From NCBI GenBank assembly GCA_004565275.1, contig SDOX01000011.1:209881-273880 (forward strand): a DNA stretch of 64,000 nucleotides, in the 5' to 3' direction. This document shows positions 1-9,947 of the stretch, one piece after another. The DNA is from Nannochloropsis salina CCMP1776 (Eukaryota; Sar; Eustigmatophyceae; Eustigmatales; Monodopsidaceae). Position 1 is the first letter of the stretch. The number at the start of each line of letters is the position of its first letter. The position numbers and the translations under genes are program-made. Below the pieces are notes generated by a model. It did no database searches. It worked only from the letters and a program-made list of their open reading frames with translations, and was not told the origin of the DNA.

Positions 1-1851
1 CCTCTCCCCCCCCCTCCCCGCTCCTCTCTCTCTGCCCCCGGTCCATCCCTCAAGGCCTGTGCCCGCAAGGACGGTTGTCGCTCTCCCTCAATACCTCCCC
101 CCTTGCCTCGACCTCCCCCGTCTCCCCCCCTGTTGCCCCCCCTATCAGGGTAGCCCCCTAGGGACTGCCCGAAAATCTTCTGCGTATCCGTGCCCAATCG
201 GAAGGTGGAGGAGGCCAGGCGCTCCGTGCGGTCCAGTACCTGCGTCCAGGCGGGGGATGGGGAGGGAGGGGAAAGCATGTGAGCGCGATGAGAGCGGGGG
301 AAAGGAAAGGGGCAAAGCGCTGTAGATGACCCGACAAATACAGCGTACCGGCCTTCCCATACAGCGAGAATCGCCGGCCGTTCACCATGCCCTTGGAACA
401 ATAGACACACCAGCTGCAAGCACCGGGCGAGACCGCCCCAAAAGGTACGCCGTCGACTCCCCCCGCCCCCTTCTCTACCTTACCTGATGATACACAGAGG
501 GCGACCGAGTGTTCATCTCCACGTAATTGTCGCGGGAGTCAATTTTCGCCACCAACTTGGAATCCAAGATCAGATCCACGATCCATTTCTCCGCCTCCGC
601 AGGGGACATGCCCAGCTTTTGCCCCAACATGTTGATATCGATCTTCTGGTGAATGCGGCAGTAAGTCTCGAATATCAACTGACGCGCTTCCACCAAGAAC
701 GCGTCCGCCCACCCCGAGAGGAAGTAGTCGTTGCGAAGCACGTGGTAGCAGGCTTGGAGTTTCTCTTGCGCCCCGTCGAAATCAAAGCGGACGTACAGGC
801 ACTGGAGAAATTGCGTGATCGGGTCCTGGTAAGTGTAGGCCTCCTGTTCGATCAGCCAGATCACCTCCTTGATCACGTCCTGCTTCCGCCGGAACCGCTC
901 GCTCATGGGCCGTTTGTGCAGGATCACCATCGTTGTGACGTAACGCAGGAGCCAGGGGGCGTTGTTCTGGACCGCCTGCCGGTATCGATCGGGGCCATTG
1001 CCTGGCCCCTGCTTCTCGTCGTTGACAGGGAAGATCAGTTCTAGAATGTTCTCCCACTTGTCCCCCGCCGACTCCCGCTTTCGGGCCTCGTCGGGCGTGA
1101 CCGGGTAGGCGAAGAGGCACCAATGCAGCACCCACGTCCGCAGCTGAAGTTTCTCCCGGTCCGACATGGAGCGGATCGGATCTGGGTCGGAGGGCGAAGG
1201 CATCGTGGGAGGCACGCCGTCCTCGCGTCGTTTCACGGTCATGATGTGCTTGTCGATCGCCTCCACTGCGTCTTTGACCAGGTGCCATTGCTGCGTGAGG
1301 ATCACGGCCCCCAATCGACCCCAGAGCGCGTGCGAATACCGGACCGTGGAAAAAGCCGCTCTGTCCCCAATGGCCTGAATGTAATTGTTCAAAAACAAAT
1401 ACGCGTCATCGTACTCCCCTCGTTCGTACTTAAATTTTGCGTAGTCGTTGTAGGCGGGCAAGGCGGCAAGCAATTTTTCTTTCATCTCCAATTTCTCGGT
1501 GGGATCCGTTGCGCCCGCGGTGACGTACTCTTTGATCGTGGTCATGTCCTCAAGGCTGAACATATCCAAAGCATCCCCCGCGGCTTCCCGAAGCACTTCT
1601 TCCCGCTCATCGTTTGCTTGCTGCTGTGCCTCCACTTCGGGGGGGATGTCTTCCTGGAGTTCCTCCAGCGCACGTAGTTGCCCGTCCACATTCTTAGTCT
1701 TGGCAAGGAGGGCCAGCTTCGCTCGCATGACGTCGTCGTAGGAATAGTACTCGGCTTGTTCGATGAGAAAATCAAGAGGTCCATCCGACTGGACTAAAAA
1801 GTGCACGTCGGTAAAAGGGGCAATTTTCTGAGTGAGATCGTACTCTGCCAT
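1..1851 (-). CDS. EIF3E: Translation initiation factor eIF3 subunit e (INT6), 3' end cut by window edge
   Basis: Scaffold subunit of the eIF3 complex that recruits the 43S pre-initiation complex in the cytosol. The start at 1851 gives MAEYDLT, the family's usual N-terminus. The protein ends in a PCI/winged-helix region (residues about 250-455), with the typical HVLRNDYFL stretch. The first exon runs 1851-484. At 483 a GTAAGG donor follows the codons for YHQ, and a CAG acceptor at 240 opens a second exon at 239 reading VLDRTERLASSTFR. This aligns with the VIEKTKSLSFR segment of animal eIF3e. The intron is 244 nt. Exon 2 stays open to base 1 and becomes Gly/Arg-rich (GGNRGGDGGGRGKGGG), so the stop lies outside the window. 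Family assignment is firm; the exotic tail is a direct translation, not checked against transcripts. Confidence 0.93.
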
Positions 1852-2093
1852 GCCGTGTGCGAAAGGACAGGCTCAAGACCAGCGGACACGAAAGGCAAGC
1901 TGGAAGAAGAAACGAGGCCAAGAGGGAGCTCGATGAAATTAACACCTCGACTTTCGTCTATCCTGTGCACAGTATTCAGTGTGGGTATGAATGGAATATG
2001 TAAAATTTATCAGGAACATGGTAAACGTAGTCGAACGCAGGAAAATCGGGTCATGAAGGTAGAATACTAGTAGGCCAATGATGACCGCCGGAT
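1852..2093. promoter_or_regulatory. Divergent intergenic region eIF3e / ZIP transporter
   Basis: Short space between two divergently transcribed genes, so it should hold both promoters. If the ZIP gene starts at 2376 the space grows to about 520 bp. No TATA element or repeat stands out. Confidence 0.35.
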
Positions 2094-3800
2094 ATGGAAA
2101 ATCGACAACAGCCACCAGCACCCCGGCCCTCAATCGAGCGAAGTGGCCGTCGCACTACCGCCTTCTATGCGAAAGTTGTGTCCACAACGAGGACAGGGAG
2201 GTCTTTTCCCCGCGGTCTCGAAGGTCTCGCAGCCACAGGCTGGCGTTCCTCGCTCCTTGCTCTCGGCGGAGACGGACAGGAGCAACCCCTTTGGGACCCC
2301 GAAAACGAGGGACTCTCGGCTTTCTCGTACGCAGTACCTCATCTTTCGATTCATCCAGCAGGATATGAGAACGGAATGGCAGCCGGGGCTACCAGTGGTC
2401 GCGGTGGTTTCGTGGTCCTGAACCTGGTCTTGGCGGCGTTAACACTCGCAGTGTTTCTCAGCACCCGCCGCTTGAAGCTTGCTCCTTCTCACGTTGTAGT
2501 TTTAAATGCGCTCTCATGTGGAATATTGGTGGGTGCGGTGCTGGGCATAATATTACCGGAAGGGTTTGAAGCGCAACAGGCAGGTGGCAAAGGCAGAGAA
2601 GCAAGTGGCATTCCAATCCTAATTGGGTACGCCTTCCAATTGCTGCTCGACAATGTGGGGACCGCCTGCCGGGCAGGTCATCACCACCACTCGAGCGTCC
2701 TATCGGGTCACCCGAAACACTCTCCTTTGCCAGCAACACCAAGGGATACCGGCGAGTACGGGATGGACGAGGACAGCGAGCGCCTAGACAGCCTCACAGT
2801 GGAGGCTTCCGCGGGCCGGGCTCAGGAAGGCGGAAATGGACGCTTTCTGTCTGACTCGCGCCGCACCTCATCGGCCTTGCGATCCCCTTGGTCGTCAGAA
2901 GATGAGAACATGGTGGAAATGACCTCCGTGGAAGGGGTCCCGCCTGGCGTGCCGCCAGCGACGAGGGCCTCGCACGCCCATTTCCCGCCGCCATCGACCA
3001 GCGCGGCTTGTCGGGGAGGAAGACAACCAGGCAGGAGATCCAATAGCCCACTAGACCCACAAGAAAGTCATGGACATCATTACAGACCGTCCCAGCGCAC
3101 TTCCAAGGCCCGTGATGATGGATCTCTGCCTGCCCTCAGAGGACCCAGTGGTCCCACCCTGCTTGGGTCTGGCGACGGGGGCTCCCCCCAGCCCGCCTTT
3201 CTCGGCCTCCTCGTGCACTGCCTCGCAGACGGGGTGGCTCTCGGTGCATCCTCCTTGGGGACGTCGTCTTTGCAGCTCACTGTCTACCTTGCCTTGATGA
3301 TTCACAAGCTCCCGGTTGCCTTTGCGACCGGGACTCTCCTAGCCAAGTCTCTTGCCCCTAGAACCGGCCCCGGCACCCTGAGGCCTCCACATCAAGGCCT
3401 GGCGCAGACTCAGCTACTAGAGCAAGAACAGGAGCAATATCCATCAGAACAGGAACAGAGGGCCAAAAGTTTTTTATATCATGCGTTGGCCTTCTCTTTC
3501 GCATCGCCCTTGGCTGCTTTGTCAACGCATTTGATACTACGATTTCAGCAAAGGCAACAAGCGAAAGAAAGAGCAGAGTCTCCCGATCATAACACCACGT
3601 TTGTGGGCTCGGGCCTTCTTTTCTCTGCAGGCACCTTTTTGTACGTCTCTGTTGGTCATATCATGCCGGAGTTGTTGCACTCCCATGAGCACGTGAGGAA
3701 CGCCTTTGTCACTCGAGCGGTAGTCCTGCTACTGTTGATAATGGGAATGTTTGCTGTCCCCTTGCTTGCTCGTTTGGCGCCAGATCATGGCTTTCGCTAG
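2094..3800 (+). CDS. ZIP-family zinc transporter, ZIP9 (SLC39A9)-like
   Basis: Membrane zinc importer of the ZIP family; ZIP9 relatives act at Golgi or plasma membrane. The first membrane pair lies about residues 108-155, containing the conserved LNALSCGILVG and IILPEG. The hallmark block VHCLADGVALGASS (residues about 378-391) supplies the metal-binding His and Asp, and MIHKLPVAFATG supplies the next His. The end has FSAGTFLYVSVGHIMPE, typical of ZIP9. A long Ser/Pro- and His-containing cytosolic loop of about 190 residues separates membrane segments III and IV; at 568 residues the protein is much longer than the roughly 310-residue animal ZIP9. The first 94 residues are polar and have no counterpart in the family. 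The ATG at 2376 (MAAGATSGRGG, just before the first membrane helix) is an equally plausible start. Assignment firm, start uncertain. Confidence 0.88.
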   Translation: MENRQQPPAPRPSIERSGRRTTAFYAKVVSTTRTGRSFPRGLEGLAATGWRSSLLALGGDGQEQPLWDPENEGLSAFSYAVPHLSIHPAGYENGMAAGATSGRGGFVVLNLVLAALTLAVFLSTRRLKLAPSHVVVLNALSCGILVGAVLGIILPEGFEAQQAGGKGREASGIPILIGYAFQLLLDNVGTACRAGHHHHSSVLSGHPKHSPLPATPRDTGEYGMDEDSERLDSLTVEASAGRAQEGGNGRFLSDSRRTSSALRSPWSSEDENMVEMTSVEGVPPGVPPATRASHAHFPPPSTSAACRGGRQPGRRSNSPLDPQESHGHHYRPSQRTSKARDDGSLPALRGPSGPTLLGSGDGGSPQPAFLGLLVHCLADGVALGASSLGTSSLQLTVYLALMIHKLPVAFATGTLLAKSLAPRTGPGTLRPPHQGLAQTQLLEQEQEQYPSEQEQRAKSFLYHALAFSFASPLAALSTHLILRFQQRQQAKERAESPDHNTTFVGSGLLFSAGTFLYVSVGHIMPELLHSHEHVRNAFVTRAVVLLLLIMGMFAVPLLARLAPDHGFR

Positions 3801-4421
3801 GAATCCTCTCTTTTGTATCATAAGCGTATATGTGGAATACCTTATCTGTCGTATCTGTCACGACAGACGCGAAAAAGCATTGCATGGAAAGAAAGTCGAA
3901 GATTGCAAGGCATTTTTTCCATGCCTGCTTGATCTGGGAATCAAAATTTTCTATTTTTAGTTGGGATCACGAAAACAGACTTGCATTCTACCAGTGGCCT
4001 TGTAGTCCACAAGAATCCTCCAGTTACAAGGATAAAAGCCGCGGGATTGTGACCAGGAAAGAGGGATTGACAAAAACGTCGTCAACATCGCATACCTGTG
4101 CAATATTCATAGTTATCTTTTTTCCATGCGGGCGAGTCCACTTTATGCATTACTCAGTAGCAGGGCGTGCGAAATCCAGTAATTCGGTTGGGGGGGGTCA
4201 GGAGGTTAAATGGCTCGTCCGTTATGTTCTCATCACTTGTTACACGCACTCCTCCGCACGCTTTCGTACGTAGCAGGGAGAAAATAGGCCAATCGAAAGC
4301 GGCTTGTCAACGGCCGTCATTGCTTTTGCGTTTCCTTGATGGCGTAAGAGACGTTGAAGGTACTCGACGAGAGGGGAGGTAACGCCGTTTTGCAACCATA
4401 GCTTGCTTCTGTCCTCTTGAA
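3801..4421. other. Intergenic, ZIP transporter to HDAC-like gene
   Basis: About 620 bp holding the 3' end of the ZIP gene and the promoter of the next gene on the same strand. Short chance frames only; no recognisable coding, RNA or repeat signal. Confidence 0.4.
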
Positions 4422-5531
4422 ATGGGGGTACGCAGGACAAAAACTATTTTCTTCGCATGGCTTCTAAACTTAAGTCTTGCGGCCTTTAGGGTTCATGCAT
4501 TCGTTTCCAATGTGGCACAACCAGCCCTTCGACGTCTTTCGCCGCGCTGTGCCGCTGGTGTGAATGTGATATATTCCGAGCGCTTTCTTGAACATAAAGC
4601 GAGAGGTTACCATCCTGAAAACCCCTTACGCGTCTCAGTACCTGCTCAGCTTCTCAAGCATACACCTGGAGTGCGGCTTTACCCTCCAGCTGTGAGCAAA
4701 GAGGAGGCATTGGCTGTCATCCTAAAAGTACACGACGTCGAGTATGTGGAAGAAGTAAAAGCTCTATCAGAACGCGGGGGTGGTAGCATGGACGCTGATA
4801 CGTATGTAAATAGCGCCACATATGATGTGTGCCTGTTGGCGGCTGCTGCCTGGATGGACTGTGTCGAGAGGACTCTCTTGGGGGAGGTGGAGGAAGTGCC
4901 AGGAGAAAACGGAGACAACTTGACCCCTCGGGTCCACAATGGTATCCGTCGCCCTTCGTTTGCCCTCACCCGCCCGCCTGGACACCACGCCCTCGCAGGG
5001 CAAGCTATGGGGTTTTGTATCTTCAATTTTGCAGCGGTGGCTGCTTGCTACGCGCTGGATCGGCTGGGTTGTGGGAAAGTCGCTATATTGGACCTGGATG
5101 CGCACCACGGGAACGGCCATCAGGCTTTCGTCCGCACCCATCCATCCATTTGCTATGCATCCTTTCACCAAAAGGATGCTTTCCCCATGACGGGTTTGGA
5201 TCCCTGCGACTACGGTCCGCATGGGAACTTACTGGACGTGCCTGTCCCTGCGTACAGCGACCTGGGGACTTATCTTCCCCTCCTCGACAACAAGGTCCTG
5301 CCTTTCCTGACCGCCTTCGAGCCCGACCTTCTCATCGTCTCCATTGGTTACGACTGTCTGGTGGACGACCCGCTCGCCCAGTTGGCCCTGGGGCCTCAGG
5401 ATTTCACCGCAGTCGGGGACCGTCTTTTGAGGGCATTCGGGAGGGAGAAGATTGTATTCGGGTTGGAAGGGGGCTATGACCCGGATAATGTCGCCGTCGC
5501 CATTGTCTCGACTCTGAAGCCCTTTTTATAG
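4422..5531 (+). CDS. Histone deacetylase superfamily amidohydrolase, probably plastid-targeted
   Basis: Zn-dependent deacetylase of the arginase/HDAC fold (369 residues), closest in style to the class II/bacterial-type and plant HDA14-like enzymes. Visible catalytic parts: RPPGHHA with the His pair at 188-189; DLDAHHGNG with Zn ligands D226 and H228; SIGYDCLVDDPL with the third ligand D311; and GLEGGYD with the transition-state Tyr352. All key residues are present, so it should be active. The N-terminus has a hydrophobic signal (residues 9-26) followed by Phe27 (VHA/FVSN), then a basic, Ser-containing stretch. That is the bipartite plastid presequence of heterokont algae, so the enzyme probably acts on acetylated proteins or small amides in the plastid rather than on chromatin. 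Targeting is inference; the enzyme family is certain. Single open exon, start at the only ATG before the signal. Confidence 0.9.
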   Translation: MGVRRTKTIFFAWLLNLSLAAFRVHAFVSNVAQPALRRLSPRCAAGVNVIYSERFLEHKARGYHPENPLRVSVPAQLLKHTPGVRLYPPAVSKEEALAVILKVHDVEYVEEVKALSERGGGSMDADTYVNSATYDVCLLAAAAWMDCVERTLLGEVEEVPGENGDNLTPRVHNGIRRPSFALTRPPGHHALAGQAMGFCIFNFAAVAACYALDRLGCGKVAILDLDAHHGNGHQAFVRTHPSICYASFHQKDAFPMTGLDPCDYGPHGNLLDVPVPAYSDLGTYLPLLDNKVLPFLTAFEPDLLIVSIGYDCLVDDPLAQLALGPQDFTAVGDRLLRAFGREKIVFGLEGGYDPDNVAVAIVSTLKPFL

Positions 5532-5721
5532 GTTGTAGGACGATTTTCAGACAGTGCTTGTCTGCATCCGGAACGCCCCACGAAGGCTTTTTTCAAAGCC
5601 GCTAATGGCAGGCCTTTAAAAGTATTTTTTAACCGTAATGAATTTCGAAACAATCACAGAACTTTGTTGTCTGATAATTGTCGTTCTTCTCAAAACACCC
5701 TTTTCAATTCCATGACAGACC

Positions 5722-6858
5722 ATGGATCGCTCTCGTCTCTTGGAAGAAGACCTTGACCTACCTATTTGCTGCACCTGTGGCAACGCCTATGGCTTTTCTC
5801 CTCTCCCGTTACCGAAGTGCCGTATTTGTGAGGATGACAGGTTGGTTTGATGGAAGCTTTCGTCCTTGCTCTGCGTTTTGCCACCCTCAGTCTCCGTCGA
5901 AAGGACTGGCGCTGGGGCGGCGGTAGACCTTACCAGCTGCATTTCACTTCCCCTGTCCGTTCGACGGATCCTCGGTCTTCACTCCAACCTAGGCCATGTC
6001 CATTGGATTATATGACACAGGCAGTGGCTCCCATCAGACGGGCCGCATTGGACAAGTCTCCGTGCCTTAAGTGCCAATGGCGGGCACCACACCGTCGTTC
6101 GACCTGTTGAGGCTGCTGTTTACAGCATCGAAACCCAGCCAAAGGTCGGGATCGGCCAACGTTGCTTGCTAGTACAGCAACCTGGGGAGGAGTCGGTACA
6201 AGAAAGCAGGGAAAGGGGTGAAAAAAGAGGCGATCGTGACGATCTTGAAAGGGGAGGGAATGTCCTTTGGGACTGTTGCGCCTTCCTAGACAAGGCCACC
6301 GTCCAAGCAGTGACCGAATTGGGCGGCGTCCAGAAAATTGTCCTCTCCCATCCGCACTTTTTGGGCTCGTGTGTGACATGGAGCAAGGTCTTCGGAGACG
6401 CGCCTATTTACATGCATGCCAGCGACAAGCATTGGGTGACGCGAAAGGATGAAAGCCGAAATCCACCGAGTTCACGATACTCTTTTTGGGAAGGAGAGGA
6501 GCTGCAGGTGAGCCCATCGTTGAAGGTCGTGCGCTTGGGCGGCCATTTTCCTTCCTCCTCTGTGCTGCTCTGGACATCGGCTCCGCAGGACGATAAAGCT
6601 GTCCTCTTCACGGGCGATACCATCTTACCCGTACCGCATGGTCGGTGGTGCTCGTTCATGTACAGCTTTCCCAACCTGCTGCCTCTGCCAGATTTTGTCG
6701 TGGAGAGTATTCTTAAGAAAATTACCGCCTTGCCGGCCTTCGATCGTCTCTACGGTCCCTTCTCGTCCTCATCTATCCAAGGAAACGCAAAAGATGCAGT
6801 CCTGGAGAGTGCGCAACGTTATCTAGATTCATTGGCCGGAAAGTACCACGGCAAATGA
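5722..6858 (+). CDS. Metallo-beta-lactamase-fold protein with N-terminal zinc knuckle (two exons)
   Basis: Exon 1 is 5722-5840 (MDRSRLLEEDLDLPICCTCG, then CRICEDD). The donor is GTTGGT at 5841 and the acceptor ends at 6020, giving a 180-nt intron. Exon 2 is 6021-6858. The junction restores R-QWLPSDGPHWTSL, matching the CxxCG...CPICxDERQYVP..GQ.WTTL opening of a family of MBL-fold hydrolases found in bacteria and fungi. The product is 318 residues. Further family marks are PKVGIGQRCLLVQQ, GGNVLWDCCAFLD, SHPHFLGSCVTWS and a late FTGDTI. The usual HxHxDH metal motif is reduced to HPHF here, as known in this family, so the metal set and reaction are not predictable. A Lys/Arg/Glu-rich insert sits between VQQ and GNVLWD. 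The next gene is convergent. The substrate is unknown. Confidence 0.85.
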
Positions 6859-7295
6859 AGGGAGGCAGTAAGCTTTTCCCAACGGGCATCGAACTGGGGT
6901 TGCTGAACAGGATTTGGAAATAGACGTAGTGTGCAGTGGGAAGTCATCCAAGAAAGAAAGGGTGCATTGTGACGTGTCGCGCGTCGCACTAACAAACTTA
7001 TAGACGTGATGTATTTACCGATGAGGCAGTGACTCTGCTCTATCCACCCACTGGATTTACAAGCCCTCCGTTTTTGTTCGCGCTTTCCGCATTTCCCTAT
7101 CTTTGTAACATGACTATGCTATGTAAGCACGCTGCAGCCTTTACAAACTATACAACACACGTCTGGTCTTCACTCTATACGCCCGCAATCTTTTTTTTGG
7201 CTATCCATGGAACGAACACCCCGGTGTGAGGACTGCTCCCATCAAATAAAGCCTGTAACCCACCCCAATGACTGTGTGAATCCCTGTTTTTGTCC
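6859..7295. other. Convergent 3' region, MBL-fold gene / OTU gene
   Basis: About 440 bp between two stop codons facing each other. It should contain both 3' UTRs and polyadenylation signals. An AATAAA occurs near 7246 in ATCAAATAAAGCC. No gene seen. Confidence 0.4.
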
Positions 7296-9580
7296 CTACC
7301 CTGGTGGCAACGGCAATCGATTTGCGGTCGCGTCTACCGATTGTACAGCAGGTGGAGTGCTAACAGTCTTGGGCGGCGATGGTGCCGTCGAGGTCATAGT
7401 ACTCGAGGACGATCGTACCTGCCGACGCGACTGCCTGTCCTCTTGCTTGCTTTGCCAGTACAGCTTAAGAGCCATCACGAGTTCTTTGTTCTCATAAAGC
7501 TGCTGGGTGAAGGTAGGTTGGTCCTTCACAAGACCATCGTTGCAGGAATCTTGGTCCCCATTCCCATAAATTTTGACAGGAACGCTGCTGTCCCGCAGGC
7601 TGGTAGCGCGACGCCCCAACGATGAACAAGATGATGATTTGCATATTTCCTGGTTTTGCTTCCGTTGTTGCTGCTGCTTTTCTTGCCTTGTGGTCGCTTG
7701 ATATTGTCCTTTTCTCTCTTGCGCTTTGTTTTGCAGATGTCGTTGCTCTTGCTGCTGTCCTCGCTGGTCTTTCCGTCCCTGCGGCCGACCCTGCCCGGCT
7801 TCCTGGTGCTGCTGTTTTCCACTATTTTCCCGCGCATTCAGTACAGGAAGTGAAGAAAGTGACAGAGGACGGGGTGGGGAGGAGTCAGACCGGCTCCGTG
7901 ATTGCACCGCGGCGCTGATTTTCCTGGGAAAAGCGCCACCGCGCTCCCGCATCTTTCCGAGCTGAAACTCCTCCTCTTCTATGATATTGCTCAGGAGCAA
8001 AGAGAGCAGTCCGTCCGCGGGGAAGGAGGCGGCGGAAAAAGGGGACATGCGCGGCTCCTTCGGGGCCTCGGGCTGCTCGATGCTGGCCGCAAGGACCCCG
8101 TCCGCGAGCACGGTGCAGGCGAGGTAGTGCTTCAACACTGCCGCACGCAAATGTTTGTTCCGCTCTCCCGGCACGTAGAAAGGCATCGGTAAGAGCTCGT
8201 CAGGGCGTGCACTGCTCGTCACTAGCGGCAGGTAGGAGGGCAGGGAGGGGTCCACGGGCAGGAGGGGACTGAAATGGAAGTTGTCGTAGGCTAAGACCAG
8301 GGGGATCCGGCTACAGTCCTGTCGAGGTAGCTCCAACGGCAAATAGACCCCAGCAATTTCCTCTGCCAGAGCGAGCTGGCGACCCTTGACGTCGACCCAG
8401 TCTGTGGCTAGAACTATAATCGGGCGGCGAAGGACATGCGCTAGGACGTAGATATGAGCAGCTTCCAGGTAGGCGAAGCTGTCGTGGTCCTTAAAGTCCC
8501 GCCCTTGGGAGAGGCCTCCTGCTGAGGTCAGCCCATTTTCCATGGTTGAATTCTCGGCTTGCTTGGCCAGGACTGCCCACTCGGAGTCCAACGCCTCTTT
8601 CTCCAGTTGCACCCCGTACTTCCCCAGTTCCTCCTCCCACGACTTGCGAATCAGACGCACCATGCGTTTCCCGCCTGTCCCACGCGCCATCACGGGATGG
8701 ACCCTGTCTTCTTTTGAGGACGGGTCGTTGATAAGGAAGGATCGGATCGCGCTTCGCAGCAAGAGCTTTCGATCGTGCACTCCCCAACAACCCAAAGCGG
8801 CCGCATGCGCCAGACAGTTGCCGTCACTTTCGGTGCGCAGTGCCACCAACATGGCGCATCCCGCGTGCCAGTTTATCCTCCCGGCTCGTTCGAGGTTTCG
8901 TGTGGGGCTGAGATCAATGACATCGTTCAAGAGAGACTTGCGGCTTTGGCGGGGCACTTCCCGCAAGAGTGGGAGGAGGCTGAAGGTCGTATGGCAAACG
9001 CCGTCACCAAGCACATAGGGACCTTGTGCACAGTTTAACGATGTCAATGGTCTGTGTAGGTCCTCATTCGCGACTTCCGGTAAATGAATTGGTGTGGATG
9101 GCTTCGCCAGCGCAAAGTGGCTGCAAGAAAAGCTAGTGCTGGGGGAGGTAAGGGAGTGTCCGTCACCTTCATCCAGTTTCGGCTCCTGCTCTACTTCCTT
9201 CGCGGGTGCCTCCACCACCTCTAATAAGGAATGCTCGAGCTCCATATGTAAAGCCTCCGTCACATCATCGCCTCCCCGGAAGGACAGGGTGCGGTGTAGT
9301 CGGCGTGGCGCGGCATGGAGGGGCGCCGGGGGCGGCGGTAGGGACGTCGGTCCACCAACAGGGGACGGAGGAGACGACGATGAAATAGAAGTGCTTGTGC
9401 TCGACGTCGCATCCGTCTCGTACTCAGTTTTCTTGGGAGGGCCTGTTTTGTTCGGTGTGAGGTAAGATACATTGTGTCAGCCACGAAGGAAAGCACCGAA
9501 GCGAAAGGGAAAGCCGTCGGTGGGACGAATGTCTTACCTAACCACGCATTGACCGCTGAAACAGCAAAGAGCCTTCCCAT
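7296..9580 (-). CDS. A20/OTUD7-type OTU deubiquitinase (two exons)
   Basis: Cysteine protease that removes ubiquitin. The core reads LNDVIDLSP...WHAGCAMLVALRTESDGNCLAHAA, LRRPIIVLA, AGVYLPLELPRQDC and LVLAYDNFHFSPL, the order and wording of the A20/Cezanne/TRABID OTU subfamily. The catalytic Cys is in DGNC (about residue 224) and the His in NFHFSPL. The continuous frame has no ATG before residue 80. A first exon at 9580-9538 (MGRLFAVSAVNAWL) with a GTAAGA donor joins across a 95-nt intron (9537-9443) to PPKKTEYE at 9442, and the phase closes exactly, giving 729 residues. The C-terminal third is Gln/Lys/Arg-rich and probably disordered. No zinc fingers like those of animal A20 are seen. The family is firm, the first exon likely. 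Confidence 0.82.
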
Positions 9581-9947
9581 CGAAAGATGAGAACGTACCC
9601 CTATAGTTCGTGGCATAATAATTGATTGAGTCACGTAATTTGGGTCAAGTTGTGTCCTTATCAAATGATAGCATTTCCTATGCGAAGTGTATGCCTTCTC
9701 CTTTATCTGCATCGGAATTTTCCCCGATACCTCGGCTTCTTTGGTAATTTGGGGCTCAAAGATGAATTTCGTCGCAATCTTCCCCTGCAAACAAGATACG
9801 CCATCGCGTCTCCACGTGGCTGAAAAATGCACGTGCCTTGGTGTGTTTTGCCCCTAGGGGATGGGCCTTCGACTTGGAATAACCGATTCTCGGAGAATCG
9901 CGAGCCCGAGTATCTTGACGGTCGACAAGGACACAGCCCGCTAAGTA
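9581..9947. promoter_or_regulatory. Divergent intergenic region OTU gene / NLE1 locus
   Basis: About 370 bp between the inferred OTU start and the short ORF upstream of NLE1, so it should carry both promoters. A palindromic CCGATTCTCGGAGAATCG lies near 9882 and could be a hairpin or a protein site. Nothing else is recognised. Confidence 0.35.

Noticed and set aside
487-1044. Long plus-strand frames opposite eIF3e
   Set aside because: Antisense shadows of a certain gene, with His/Asp/Leu-rich composition and no domain.
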